Shown here: piece after piece, positions 1 through 12,200 of the stretch
How the letters are laid out: every line of letters begins with the position of its first letter
How positions within the stretch are numbered: the stretch's first letter is position 1
Assembly: GCF_023078275.1 (NCBI RefSeq)
Contig: NC_062996.1
Coordinates: 4,154,001 to 4,218,000, forward strand
From: Leguminivora glycinivorella
Taxonomy: Eukaryota > Arthropoda > Insecta > Lepidoptera > Tortricidae
Direction: 5' to 3'
DNA length: 64,000 nt
Notes under the pieces: generated by a model
Seen by the model: only the letters and a program-made list of their open reading frames with translations
Told to the model about the DNA's origin: nothing
Databases searched by the model: none
Made by a program: the position numbers and the translations under genes

Positions 1-548
1 TCACAGCGGCCCATCACCTATAGCTTTATTAAATTTATTTTGTCATTTATCATTTATTTGTTTGCTACAATACACACCAAAATTACACAATTCAAACAAA
101 AATATACAATAATAAGTACTAAAACTATAGAACAAACAACTATAGCATACATTAAAATGTGGATGGGTTTGATGTGTGCGTTGCAGCAAAAACAAAAGGG
201 TCCTGGCTCAGTAATACGCTCCACCTTTCGGGTGAAGCAACTGATAATTCTGCTAGAACCCAGGTCACTAACAGTACTGTTTATACATTATATGTCTTAA
301 ATCAGGCTAGACCCATATTAGACAGTGTGTAATTCTAATACGGGCAAATCTCTTAACGGTGGTCAGTACAGGACATGAGAAATGTAATTAGGTAACTTTC
401 ACTGCAAATTTAATTTTATCAACGTATTGCATATTTCATCAGGCGCTATGCGCGATAACCACGTCACTCTTCTCACCTATAAAGCAAGTGCTGTCCCATA
501 CAGTGCACGTGAGTCAACTTCACTATAGTAAAAATGCTTTTGTTTCAG
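1..548. other. No gene recognised (left edge)
   Basis: AT-rich up to about 430, then mixed sequence. I see no coding potential beyond short chance frames. A polypyrimidine stretch ending in cag at 541-548 is a good splice acceptor for the zinc-finger exon that follows, so this stretch may be the end of an intron whose upstream exons lie outside the window. Confidence 0.5.
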
Positions 549-2112
549 TAGCATTAGTCGGCGCGGCTGGAGCGGACCCGGAGCCGGCGCCGTCAGTGTC
601 CTTGCGCGCCAGACAGCAGCTCGCGATGGCTTGCTGCGTGAGGCTCGCGCGCCTCCGCGACTCCCCGCGCGCGAGCCAGCCGTGCCCCGCGCCGCCGCCC
701 GCCACTGTGCAGCGAGAGCCCCGCACACAACCCTACACCTGCGACACTTGCCAGGCGCACTTCACGCACAAGTCTAGATTAATTACACATGTACAAAACC
801 ATTTATCACAAAAAGATGAGCGTATAAATCGCTTCGTTAAACATAATGAAAAGAAACCACATGTATGTCACGTCTGTAACAAGGAGTTTACACGAAAAGG
901 AAGTTTAAAAACACATTTGGTAATTCACAGTGAAATGAAACCATATGCCTGTAAGCTTTGTAACAAGCGGTTTACACAAAAAGGGAGTTTGGACATTCAT
1001 GCGAGTACTCACAGTGGAGTGAAGCCATATGTATGTAAGGTTTGTAACAAGGGGTTTGCAAACAAAAGGGAATTTGATCATTCATGAGAATTCTCACAGT
1101 GAAGTTAAGCCATATATTTGTAAGGTGTGTAACAAGCGGTTTGCTTATAAAGTGAGTTTAAAATATCATGAGAATACTCACAGTGAAGTGAAGCCATATA
1201 TTTGTAAGATTTGTAACAAGGGGTTTGCATCTACAGGGAATTTAAAATAGCATGAAATACTCACAGTGGAGTGAAGCCATACGTATGTAAGGTTTGTAAC
1301 AAGCGGTTTTACACAAAAAGTGAATTTAAAACGTCATCATGAGAATACTCACAGTGGAGTGAAGCCATATATTTGTAAGGTGTGTGACAAGCGGTTTGCA
1401 TATGCAGAGAGTTTAAAACATCATGAGAATACTCACAGTGGAGTGAAGCCATATATTTGTAAGATTTGTAACAAGGGGTTTACATCTACAGGGAGTTTAA
1501 AAAGGCATGAGAATACTCACAGTGGAGTGAAGCCATATATGTATGTAAGGTTTGTAACAAGGGGTTTACATCTACAGGGAGTTTAAAATATCATGAGAAT
1601 ACTCACAGTGGAGTGAAGCCATATGTATGTAAGGTTTGTAACAAGGGGTTTACACTACAAAGCGAATTTAAAACGTCATGAAATAACTTACCGTGGTGTC
1701 AAAGCACATACAGCCCAAGAAAAGAGAGGAATTAAATCATACGGTTGTGAAGAATGTCATGAAGGATTTACAGAAAAAGTTTATTTAGATACACATAGAA
1801 AAAGAGCCCACGATGGAACCATGTCATACAAAGGTTCAGTCAATGACATGCATTTAACTCGAAGAGGGTCTACAGAAAATCATGAAACACCTCAACCGAG
1901 TAATGAAAAAAGTAACAAACATACAAATGAAAATAATTCAGATACGCATATTGGAGTGAAGCCATACACTTGTGAAGAGTGTAAGAACCAGTTTCCATCA
2001 CAGTCGGAGTTAGACAGACACAAGACGGATCCACTCCGGAGAGGAGTCGTACGAGTGCGAGATATGCGAATCTTTATTCTTCGATGAAGCCAGTTTAATC
2101 AACTCATGTTAA
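549..2112 (+). pseudogene. C2H2 zinc-finger array, multiply frameshifted
   Basis: This encodes a string of C2H2 fingers of the form Y-x-C-x2-C-x3-F-x5-L-x2-H-x3-H, joined by HSGVKPY/HSEVKPY linkers, so it was a probable DNA-binding nuclear protein. Three clean fingers follow a GC-rich leader (549-730). The reading frame then changes at about 1050-1068. A TAG at 1248-1250 accompanies a one-base loss in the gagaat/gaaat linker, and an extra T lies near 1305. An extra AT at about 1540 gives KPYMYVRF instead of KPYVCKVC. Further shifts lie near 1655 and 2030. Between the lesions every segment still reads as good finger sequence, roughly a dozen fingers, down to a TAA at 2110-2112. The breaks mean either a young pseudogene or local consensus errors. 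The neighbouring 15-finger gene is intact, which favours real decay. Upstream exons, such as a ZAD domain, are not in the window. Fingers in the middle are nearly identical at DNA level, so unequal exchange is likely. Confidence 0.8.
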
Positions 2113-2233
2113 TACTCATTGCGGTTGAAATTCATCATTTCAAAAAAACTTTGATATGCTGGGCCCGTTGTTGCCAAATTGTCTATCTTATTTTTAAAAT
2201 ATGTTCAATATTTATTTGTGTGTCAATACTGTC

Positions 2234-2239
2234 AATAAA
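2234..2239 (+). terminator. Putative polyadenylation signal of the finger array
   Basis: AATAAA about 122 nt after the last in-frame stop of the broken zinc-finger array. It is a plausible 3' end signal for the original gene. Confidence 0.45.
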
Positions 2240-2306
2240 TGTTTTCTTTTTCTTATTCTTAAATAGGCCAGAGGGCGCCTACATACAACAAAATTATGTA
2301 AATACA

Positions 2307-2383
2307 TTTTTAATTGTAAACGGGATTTAATCGCGTAAGACTTACGTTTCTGTTTAAATATAAGTCCCGTTTACAATTAAAAA
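2307..2383. repeat. Imperfect palindrome with 13-bp inner palindrome
   Basis: The arms 2307-2329 and 2361-2383 are complementary with few mismatches (core tgtaaacggga / tcccgtttaca). Between them cgtaagacttacg (2334-2346) is itself a perfect palindrome. It could be a small foldback element. The motif taatcgcgt recurs in the repeats at 13390 and 20630. Confidence 0.5.
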
Positions 2384-2974
2384 CATGAGTGAAAATGCAC
2401 AATACAAATAGACAATACACTAACACGAGTGTAAATAAAGGATTATATAACATTTATTTCATGTAAAATACCCTATAAAATAATGGACGGTGTTGCCATT
2501 GTGGGCAAAAAAAAATACAATTACTTAAAAATATGTACGATGTAAAAACTGACTGCATTGTACCATAAACAGGAGTCATAGAGCTGCTTAATTTTGAAGT
2601 TTCATTTAATTCGGTTATTTCTGGGATTTGGCGGTAAGATATAAGTTATCAGTTTTTGAAAAACTATCAGGACGAAGTATTAGTAATGTTGCTATGAGAG
2701 TTGAATTAATGTATAAACTAATAAATAAATAATACTCGGTGTTAACTTGAATGAGTTTTACTTACCATATTTACCATGAGATAAGATATAAACATGCTAG
2801 TTGGTTACTCCAAAGATATTAAGAAATAGTGTTATTTTGCGAGGGTCCATAACTGGAACCGGAGAACTGCGTACCTCCTATGATGGACAAGGAACAATTT
2901 ACAAAACCAAAATGTACAAGAAACCATGTTATGTTAAAATAACGCATATTAATTTTACTTGGGCTATATAAAAC

Positions 2975-3191
2975 ATCTGCCGCATGCCAAACGACCTGTG
3001 GGCCAAGAAAAGTACCGAATGGACACTAAACATAGCGCGGCGTGATGGCAGACCGCGAAGGAGATGGCGGCACGATCTTGACTTCTTTCAAAAAGATTGG
3101 CCGAACATTGCCTTAAACCGAGAAGCGTGGAAGAAAGAGAGGGAGGCCTTTGCCCAGCAGTGGGACACAACAGACTAACAAATAAATAATA
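2975..3191 (+). mobile_element. 5'-truncated non-LTR retrotransposon tail
   Basis: The frame at 2984-3178 reads as the C-terminal tail of a LINE reverse transcriptase (RRDGRPRRRWRHDL then EAFAQQWDTTD) and ends TAA. It is followed by an AATAAATAATA-type tail. The insertion is flanked by the 9-bp duplication atataaaac (2966-2974 and 3192-3200). The other copy of family A shows an empty site at about 28769-28780. Confidence 0.8.
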
Positions 3192-3321
3192 ATATAAAAC
3201 TGACTCAAAAGTATCAGGTTGGCTTTAAAAGTAAAATTTTAAACTTACTGTCCGTATGGGGATTATTATTACTGAGAAACTTAAGAAATACAATAAAACG
3301 TTGTGATTCAATGCTCTTTGT

Positions 3322-3516
3322 ATCATGCTTCCAATTTTATCACTTGTCTACGTGGTTAAGACAACTGTCACTCTCACACTGACTTTTGTTTGTAAAATTC
3401 TATAAAAAATGACTGAAATAAACAGTTTAAATTTTAATATATTATTTTTTTTTACTTGCCAAAGCGTGACGGATGCTTTATCCACGTGGATAGATAGATG
3501 ATAAAATTGGAATCAT
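3322..3516. mobile_element. MITE-like inverted-repeat element
   Basis: Ends at about 3322-3355 and 3482-3516 are near-complementary (ccaattttatca near the tip, cacgtgg/acgtgg inside). It lies inside family A copy 1 and is absent from copy 2. I could not define a clean target duplication. Confidence 0.6.
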
Positions 3517-3810
3517 AATACGCCGGCAGATGTCCGTGACTGGAGAAAAAACACCCCGTTTTAATTTGTTAACTTGAGGAAACCAATAATAGTATCCATT
3601 CTGAAATACGCTTGAAATGTAAAAGAAGGATAAGACATTCAAGTTTTAACACGCTTAGCCGTAGAATTTTTACATGTATCCGTGTAATATCAAATGTTAT
3701 TATAGGCAAAATTTCTCCTCATAAACTGTCCAATGTCCATGATGTCACCTTAGGATTTACAATACAACGCATAATGGTGTCATTTTGTGAACATCAAAGG
3801 AGTTGATTAT

Positions 3811-4492
3811 ATGTGTGCGTGTGGATTGAGTGAGCACCTTCCGAAAATAAAAATGCTGATCATTTAGTAAAAGTTCTAAAACTATTGTAAAACGAATCTC
3901 TGAATTTGTAAAAAGATAAATCAAAAGATACAGTCATTAACATGTGCTCACTCAGTTCTCACAAACTACCAACGAAAACAGTGAATGTATTCATTTGACA
4001 TGTAATATTTATATACTAACATTTAGTAAAAAATATGCCAACCTACCTCTATAAATTTTAGATCACCTAGTGACGTATTTAATTTTTTACAGATAGTTTC
4101 TTATGCTCACTCAATCCTCACACTTTTCAAAAGCCGAATTTTGATGAAAAACATAAGATTTAGACCGCTATTATATGTGTATAGTTTAGTAAAAGTGAAA
4201 TGGGAATTTGTAAAATACAAAACGAACCACTAACGTGTCAGGTTTTTTTATAAAATTTTTGTAAGTGCTCACTCAGTCCACACGTTTTGAGAAAGTTAAA
4301 AATGTAAATATCTTAAGATTTGTAGCACCACAGACACCCGAAAGTACTTCAACATTTAGTAAAAAATTTTACTAAATATCCACCATCTAATATTTTATAT
4401 TCGTTGTTTGGTTTTAAAGATAATCAGATATAACTTTTCTCATACAAATGTATCATGTAGGGTGACCACACTATGTCGGCTCCAGCCGGTCA
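3811..4492 (+). repeat. Single arm of the long-arm palindromic element
   Basis: Matches one arm of the element at 51151-55003, from the gtgtggattgagtgagcacc tip to the ctatgtcggctcc motif, and then diverges. It carries the uninterrupted gtgtatagttt site into which a Helitron inserted in the 51-kb copy. Confidence 0.8.
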
Positions 4493-4659
4493 TTTTTGCG
4501 ATTGCTTTGTTTCGACAGCTTTCCTCCTTATTTCTATTCTCCATGGTCCATAGAAAAAAAAAATAACTGGACTATATTTGACACTTTTGACAGTTCTCAG
4601 TTCTCAACATAGTGATTATAGTCTCTTTGGTTCTCAATTGGAATTCTGAGCGATTGGTA

Positions 4660-4821
4660 ATGAATAATATAACGAAAACATCGGATAATGTAGCGGACAT
4701 GCTGCAGTCGTGTCGCTGCTGCTTGCGGCGGCCTCCTGACAAGGGCCTGACCACACTGTACACACATCTCGACAAAAGTGAGATATATTCCGATATGCTC
4801 AATGAGTGCTTCAATATACAT
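4660..4821 (+). CDS. ZAD gene exon 1
   Basis: 54 codons carrying the first ZAD cysteine pair (CRCCL). It ends CFNIH at a strong donor gtaagt (4822-4827), phase 0. Confidence 0.9.
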
Positions 4822-6120
4822 GTAAGTACAGTAATACTAATTTAGATACTACTACAAATCTTCGAATTTGTAGAGTTGTGCCTGCTCGTTCACTGAAAAG
4901 ATCGCTCCCAACTAGTACGATCTCCGAAGTGTACTAGTTCGTTCTTTTAGGACATTTAGGACAGTAGTACACCGAGAGAGCGAAAGACAAATTGTGCATA
5001 TGACGTACAGTAACGCTCGCTCGTACTAGCCGAGAGCTGATCGGCCGTTTTCGCGCGCTCTCGGTCGGATCGCACGGATCGCTTTGCTGTCATTGTCACT
5101 CCTTGACCCTGCTCCGTTCGCTCCCATTCTGTTGCGCGTGTGTGAGTGTACTAAATGTACTAGAGAGCAGAATCATTTGGGAGTAGTTCGGTCTAGTACA
5201 GTGCAGGGAATCGTGTCTTTTGTACTATTAGTACATGTCCTACACAAGCCTAATTTGTAGGACTTGATCGAGAGTTGTAGTAGGTGGCGATCACAATAGA
5301 TCAGAATAGGTCGCAGTGATACATAAGGCGCTCTGAAGCCTTACATAGCAACTAAGAAGAAGGAGAATACTAATTTATATTGACATTGAAATCATTACAC
5401 TTAATTAAACAGAGTTCCTTGCCGTGTCTGTTTGTTTATTCGCGGTGAACTGAGGAAATATTAACAGCACTTCACATATGATTATACACACATACTATCA
5501 TGCCTGCATATAAAGGGGTTGAAGCACAGCATGAAACCATTCAAGTGTCAGTGACTCTTGGATATTAAGGGGTTGAAAGAAAACAAATTTGTGACATTGC
5601 AGTGATAGGTTGGCAGGGAAGGGTACTTTCAGCGGGGAGCGAAAGTGGTATTATACTGTGATAGTAGTATGTATATATTAGAGATGGGCCGAATATTCGG
5701 TAAATATTTGGTATTTGGCATATTCGGCAAGTTTTTCAATGTTTGTATTCGGCCGAATAGTTCGGTTGCATTGCCGAATATTTACCGAATAAACAAAGTA
5801 AATAACTAATGAAGATCTTACATAAGTAGCTTTTTAAGGAACTGCTAAAAAGAGAGAAACCTATGCGTCAGAATATAAATACAATTGTTTTGTAAAAAAG
5901 TTAAAAAACAGTAGTTTAAAAGTTGAGAAGAGTTCAGAGTTGTTTTAACTAAGTTTTAGCTATCCACTAAATCCTAAAAACATAGTTGTAGTAACATATG
6001 TAACTATTATCAATAATTTAATAGTTTTAATGACATCCCCTTTATAAATATGGCGTAACCGAATATTCGGTTCGGTAAGAGTATTCGTATTCGGCAAAGT
6101 CAATATTCGGCCCATCTCTA

Positions 6121-6207
<87 letters not shown>

Positions 6208-9200
6208 CTTAGCTATTTCAGACGATTTATAGTGCAATGTCCGAGAGACATCGCTTTTGATGACTGAAGTAGACGTGTGCGCCGCGCCGGCGCGCCGCCG
6301 CCGCCGCCGCCGATTATTAATCGGCGTGAAATCGGCGTGACCTTGGTGGTTAATAAATTGCTCAAACTTGGTATTTGATTACATTTTTGGACTTTTTATG
6401 CAATTTCTAATACATATAATTTACTTTTATTAAAATATTCTGTATTTAGCACTAAGAAAGATGCGAAAAACCTGATATGGGGGAAGATCTATGATCGTGA
6501 CGACTTTGATCTGGCATACGACTTGACACAATTGTTTACAGCACTACAAGAATACCATATCTGGAGAGCCAAGAACTTTCCCTGTTGGATCTTCTGCTAT
6601 CTTTTCATCTAGATCACCATTGAATCCATTCAAGATTTCATGGCTCCTCGAAATATTGTCCGTTCCAAAATACCCACGTGCCCACCGCGTCGGCATGTGG
6701 CTTATAGCCGCTGTGTGTAAGACTGTAAATCAGCAGATTGAATAGGCGGCGATTGTTTTTGTAACCCAGGTTTGCTTCAATTTGCATGATCCTAATTTCG
6801 TTGCTGATCTAGTTCTGCAGGAAATGAAGCTTTTCATTCCATTCTCTGTGGTTCCAATCACTGGCAAGTGTCAAACTTCATGTGATAGAATCGTGTTTTT
6901 TTTAAGTAGCCTAATATGTGTCCCACTGCTGGGTATTTAGCCTCCTCTTCCTTTGTCCACTCATCACGGTTTGATGCCTGCTCCCGCCGTCCGAGTAATA
7001 TCTCTATTTTTGGTCTTCCTTTCCCCGGCGAAGCTGCGGTAACCAACCATTCAGTTGCTACTTTAGCCCACCGATCAGGTGCAAACATGTCCTGCACGTA
7101 TCGTATAGCACATGGAAAATTATTCAGTGGTTCCAAGACGCAAAAAACAGAACCGCATTTTCTAATAAATTGTCTGCGTCCAACTCAAAATGCCGAGACC
7201 TATATGCCGGACGTTCTTTTCCAGCATAGTTCAGCGTGTAAAGTTCTTTTTTTCCTCGACACAGATAAGGACGGTATCATTGGAATTTTGCTGAAGTTGT
7301 ATGCTTTTGAGAGGTCACCGATGTAAATTCAGCTTTCTTACCCTTATGGCGTAGACCCAACCTCATAAAAATCAGCTTTGGCGTGGCCCGATCTACAAAC
7401 AAGTCCGTAATCATCATCATATCACCCTCTTTTCACCCACTGCTGAGCATAGGCCTCTTTTCTAGTACGCTACTTGTCCCGATCCTGAGCTACTCTTTAT
7501 CCAGTTCTGACCCGCAATTTTCCGGATGTCGTCCACCCAGTGAGCCAACGGATGTCAAGCGCTTCTTACATTTGTAAGCCGACACCATTCTGTTAAAATA
7601 TTAGTCCACCTGCCATCGCTTTGCCTAGCAACATGGGCTCCACTCCCAACTCGCATCTTAGTTTCGTTTTATGACGAAACCCACGTCTTGCACCTTGGCC
7701 TGCTCGGAAGCTTAGCATTCATCAATTCAAGTCCGTTTTATACTACTCCTTCTGTACTGTACCAAAAAGACTACGAATTGAAAATAAAGTAACCAACAAA
7801 ACGATTTCTAGTTTATTAGTTTACATGGCACATCTTTGAGCACCGGCGGGCAAGTCAAAGGGTGGCAAATAAGCAAAAGGCATTTCCGAATGAGTTTGAT
7901 ATAGCTATAGCCGACGATCGCATTTGGCACAAAGTTCTTCTTTAATTTCATCACTAAGCTCATCATAAAGAAAGAGATGGTTGTAGATTCATGATTACTT
8001 AGAGAAGGAATCCTTTGATGGAAGCCAACATTGATCAAAAAAGGTTTTGTGCCAGCAAAGGGGGGTCACTATCAAATTTACCTTATCGCTAAAAGACTAT
8101 ATAGCTGACATGTCTGGATTGTGTTATGTCTTTGTGGCTACGTAGACATGAATGCTAAATGCATCTTTAGCAAAACGTCTGGATCTTAAAACGTAACAAT
8201 TTAAAATGATCTAACTGCAAAACATCTTCATCTTCGAATGTCTGTGTTACAAAACAGACATGAACGCTAAACAGTCGAGGAGCAAAAAGTCTGGATTGTT
8301 TAATGTTTTTATTGCTAAAAAGAATAAACGCCGAACGACCCGTTAGCAAAACGTCTGGTTTTAAAATGCTTAAGTGCCTTGAGAATTCAAACCTTCTCGC
8401 ACTGTTAATAAGAACTGTTACATATTTATTATAAACCATGACGTCCATGACACATTATATTTCCGGACGTTTTGCTACTGTATCGTTCTGTGTTGACGTC
8501 AATGAACTAACTTCACTTTTGACTTTTTAGATATGCTAATCATACGGACTATGTATATTTCCAGACGTTTGGCTACTCATTCATTCTATAAGTCTTAGCC
8601 ATCCAGTTAAATTAACTTTTTTCTGATTGAGTATTCTACTTTCAAGTCATCCCAGCTGAATTGACTTTATGCTGACTGTATATTTACATTTTCTGACATC
8701 TAGCCGAAATAGTCGTTTAGCGATAAGATAAACTTGATAGTGACCCGCAAAGGGTAACTATTTGGGTATACTCGAAAGTGTTTTTTCCTGTCCCGTGTTC
8801 ACTTATAGGTGTTATTTAACTCATATTTTATATAAAAGTGTACGCAGTACACCTGTATTGCTCAAATTTTCAAGAATAAAAACAAATAAATGATTTTTAT
8901 ATAAGAAACATGAAATCAAGGTCACGCCGAATTCACGCCGAAAATACGCCGCCGCCGCCGATTTTTTGACAAACGCCGCCGCCGATCATTTTTTGATCGG
9001 CGCACACGTCTAGACTGAAGAGACCTATGCGAGAGCGACACATTTTGCCACACATCTGACAAGGGAAGCTTGCAACTTGTGATAGTAGTATGGATATAAT
9101 AATTAATCAGTGTCTATCTTTCAGGTTGTTCAGGTCAGCGATGGTGGTATCTGTGAGGTGTGCGTGAAGAGTCTCCGAGACGCTAACAACTTCAAGTTAC

Positions 9201-12200
9201 AAGTGCAGCACAGTCAGACCAAGCTGCAGGAAGCTTTGCTTGTTAAAAGTAAGTTCTATCTGTCCCAGTACGGGTGACCGGGGCTGGTTGTCACAGAGGG
9301 AGGTTGTCACAAACGGCAATGGTTCCTAAACCATAAATGCTATGGTAATGTTAGAAAGAGATAAGTTATTTCTTATTATAAACTGAAACCCGTGTGGTGA
9401 CGGGTTAAGAATTTCACCACCCCCTTTCTTCCCGTGGGTGTCGTAGAAAGCGACTGTGGGATATAGGTTAAATTGTGGCATAGGCGAGAGGCTGGCAACC
9501 TGTCACTGCACTGTCACAGTTTCGTTTTCTTTCAACCCTTTATTTGCCAAGAGTGGCACTGAAACTTGAGTAGTTTCGTGTGCTCTGCCTACTTATGGGA
9601 TACAGGCGTGATTGTATGTATGTGTTGTATGTATGTATAAACTGAAATAGATACCATACACTAAAGAAAAATCGATCAAGCCCACTGGTGGCGAAGCCGG
9701 GAAATTATCATTATGGGTTATTTATTATTGTTTAACGTTTCTATAGTTTCCTGTATCAACAAACACTGCCGTTTGTGACAACCAGCCCCGGTCTCCCCTA
9801 ATAATTTATTCCCGGCACGTAATTCGTGACTTTCTTATGAATAAGGACTAAATGAATATAAAAATAATTATTTAAAACAAATGGATTAGTATTCATATTT
9901 TAAACAGTATCATACTTTAAATATTCGCGTTTTGTACACATTTTTAAAGTCACTCACATGTCGACCGCGATAAAATGACATTATTTTACCTTTTTAGGGT
10001 TCCCTTATAGTTTCGCCATGTCTGTCTGTCCGTCCGCGGATAATCTCAGTGACCGTTAGCACTAGAAAGCTGAAATTTGGTATCGATATGTATATCAATC
10101 TTGCCGACAAAGTAGTAAAATAAAAAGTGGAAAAAAATACATGTAAAGTGGGGACTGATTTTTTTTTTCATTCGAACCCCAACGTGTGATGTATTGTTGG
10201 ATAGGTATTTAAAAATGAATAAGGTTTTACTAAAATCTTTTTTTGATAATATTAATATTTTCGGAAATAATCGCTCCTAAAGGGAAAAAAAGAGTGTCCC
10301 CCCCCTCTAACTTTTGAACCATATGTTTAAAAAATATGAAAAAAATCACACAAGTAGAACTTTATAAAGACTTTCTAGGAAAATTGTTTTGAACTTGATA
10401 GGTTCAGTTTCTGGGAAAATACGGAAAACTACGGAACCCTACACTGAGCGTGGCCCGACACGCTCTTGGCCGGTTTTTTCGAACATTTCGGCCATGTTGC
10501 ACTGGTCGTGGTCACGAAAGACTGATGTCCCAGCAAAGTGTCTACGGAAATGAATGTAAACAACACCAAACTACTTGATATTCGTTTTTATAAATGTTTG
10601 GACTGTTCGGAGGGCCTATTGCCTATCAAAGAGGATCAAGTAGGTATTATAGAGAGTTACTGTCAAAGTGAAATATGTAATCACACTGCATAGCTTGCCA
10701 TCAACTTTTAAACCTCAGTTTTGACAATTTGGCCCATATTCTTAGCTTGATATTGTGTTAAAATGTCAAATATTCATATTAGCACCATCTAGCCGAGCGT
10801 CCCCCAAAGGTGTAGCGCCATCTAGGCCACCGTACCTTTTTCTATATGGTTACGGGGGTATGTTTTTTTTCTTAGACTGTAGCTTATACAATAGAATAGA
10901 ATACATTTATTTAACGTCACAACAAAGTACAAATAAAACAGAAGTCATGCAAACAAAAAAACATTAGACGCTAAAATAGGAGCATAATGCTGCGGACATC
11001 TGCAGCGCTGGTTTTCTGCGGGGACCTGGCTTACTAGGTTAAATGGCGGAACTTACGGAGCTACATATGTCCTTGATGTAACAGCAGTTCTCGAAAAGTT
11101 TGTACAAAAATTAAGGGAAAAGTTAAATTTGTTTTTATTAATTCCTATTTTGCTACCAAGATTTTGTTGATGAATTGAGATTTTATTAAGTTTTATTTCG
11201 TCATTAAGGTTCTCTAGTATCTCTATTTTCTTAATTATAACAATTATCCTGTAATCCTGTATATATCTTACGAAAGTAGAATTATATTACTAAATGTTGG
11301 TAACAAAATAGGATCAATTAAAATTTGCTGACGTGGCATTGTACAAAGTTGACGGGAATTGCTGGTAAATAAAATGTAAAGAGTGAAAATTTTACATATT
11401 TTTTTTTTTTTTCACATTGTTTCAGATGAAGGAGCTGCAGTCAAATTGGAAAATGATGATGACACGAACGACGATGCAGCATTTTGTAAGTTCAATGTTT
11501 TTATTTTTATGTCAAGAATTTTAGTAAAAGTAAGGATAGGGCAGTTCATATAATCTCGACTGAATATTCTTATCTCATGAGCTTTGGTGGGGAGTGGAAC
11601 CTTGTCCTCGTAAGGCCGACCATAGTTCATTTTCCCATTTAGAATTTGAACCTTATTCTATAAAAGTCAAATTCGTGAGAATTTCGTTTTCCCCTCACTA
11701 GCTCGGAAACACGTGTTTTGTCCTTTAATACCAGCGGGTAAAAACGCATTTTATCCACTAGTGGGTAAAGTAATTTGACCTTGAATAAAGACAAATGAAC
11801 TGCTCTACAATTGATAAAAGTAGGTGAATCTAGTAATAAAAATGATTTACCACCTGTGAAACTACTGGAAGCAGTGATAAACGCATTTTTTGCGTTGTAG
11901 TTTCCTCGCTATATTGAGGGGAAAAGTTTTGTGTTACACTCGGGTGCAAATGTATTTTACATCTCGTGTGTTAAAAAACTCGCAAGTTCAGGATTCTATT
12001 AACGAACCATAGAGTTCAACTATAGAATCCTTTCACTTGCTCGTTTTTTAATTCCACACTCGGCGTTAAAATACAACTTTGCCCCCTTGTATAACAAATA
12101 ACTATTGTTTCAAAAAGCAATGTAACAATGGAAATTCTACTTTATTTCGTTTTCAAATTAGATTACAACAACTATGTACATTGTAATGTACATTAAATTT

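Larger units (their letters stand above)
2460..3770 (+). repeat. Dispersed repeat family A, copy 1 (interrupted twice)
   Basis: Collinear with 28255-29085: the two share long stretches such as the tcggttatttctg and cctatgatggacaagg blocks. Copy 1 is split by a LINE tail (2975-3191) and by an inverted-repeat element (about 3322-3516). It is non-coding and its class is unknown. Confidence 0.75.
6270..9012. mobile_element. 2.7-kb hAT-type element, non-coding
   Basis: Perfect 15-bp terminal inverted repeats (tagacgtgtgcgccg) are followed inward by CGCCG-rich subterminal repeats at both ends (6290-6345, 8925-9000). The 8-bp target duplication gactgaag lies at 6262-6269 and 9013-9020. No transposase ORF is seen. 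The interior holds LINE tails and a second element at 8063-8746, so it is a non-autonomous or gutted copy. Confidence 0.88.
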
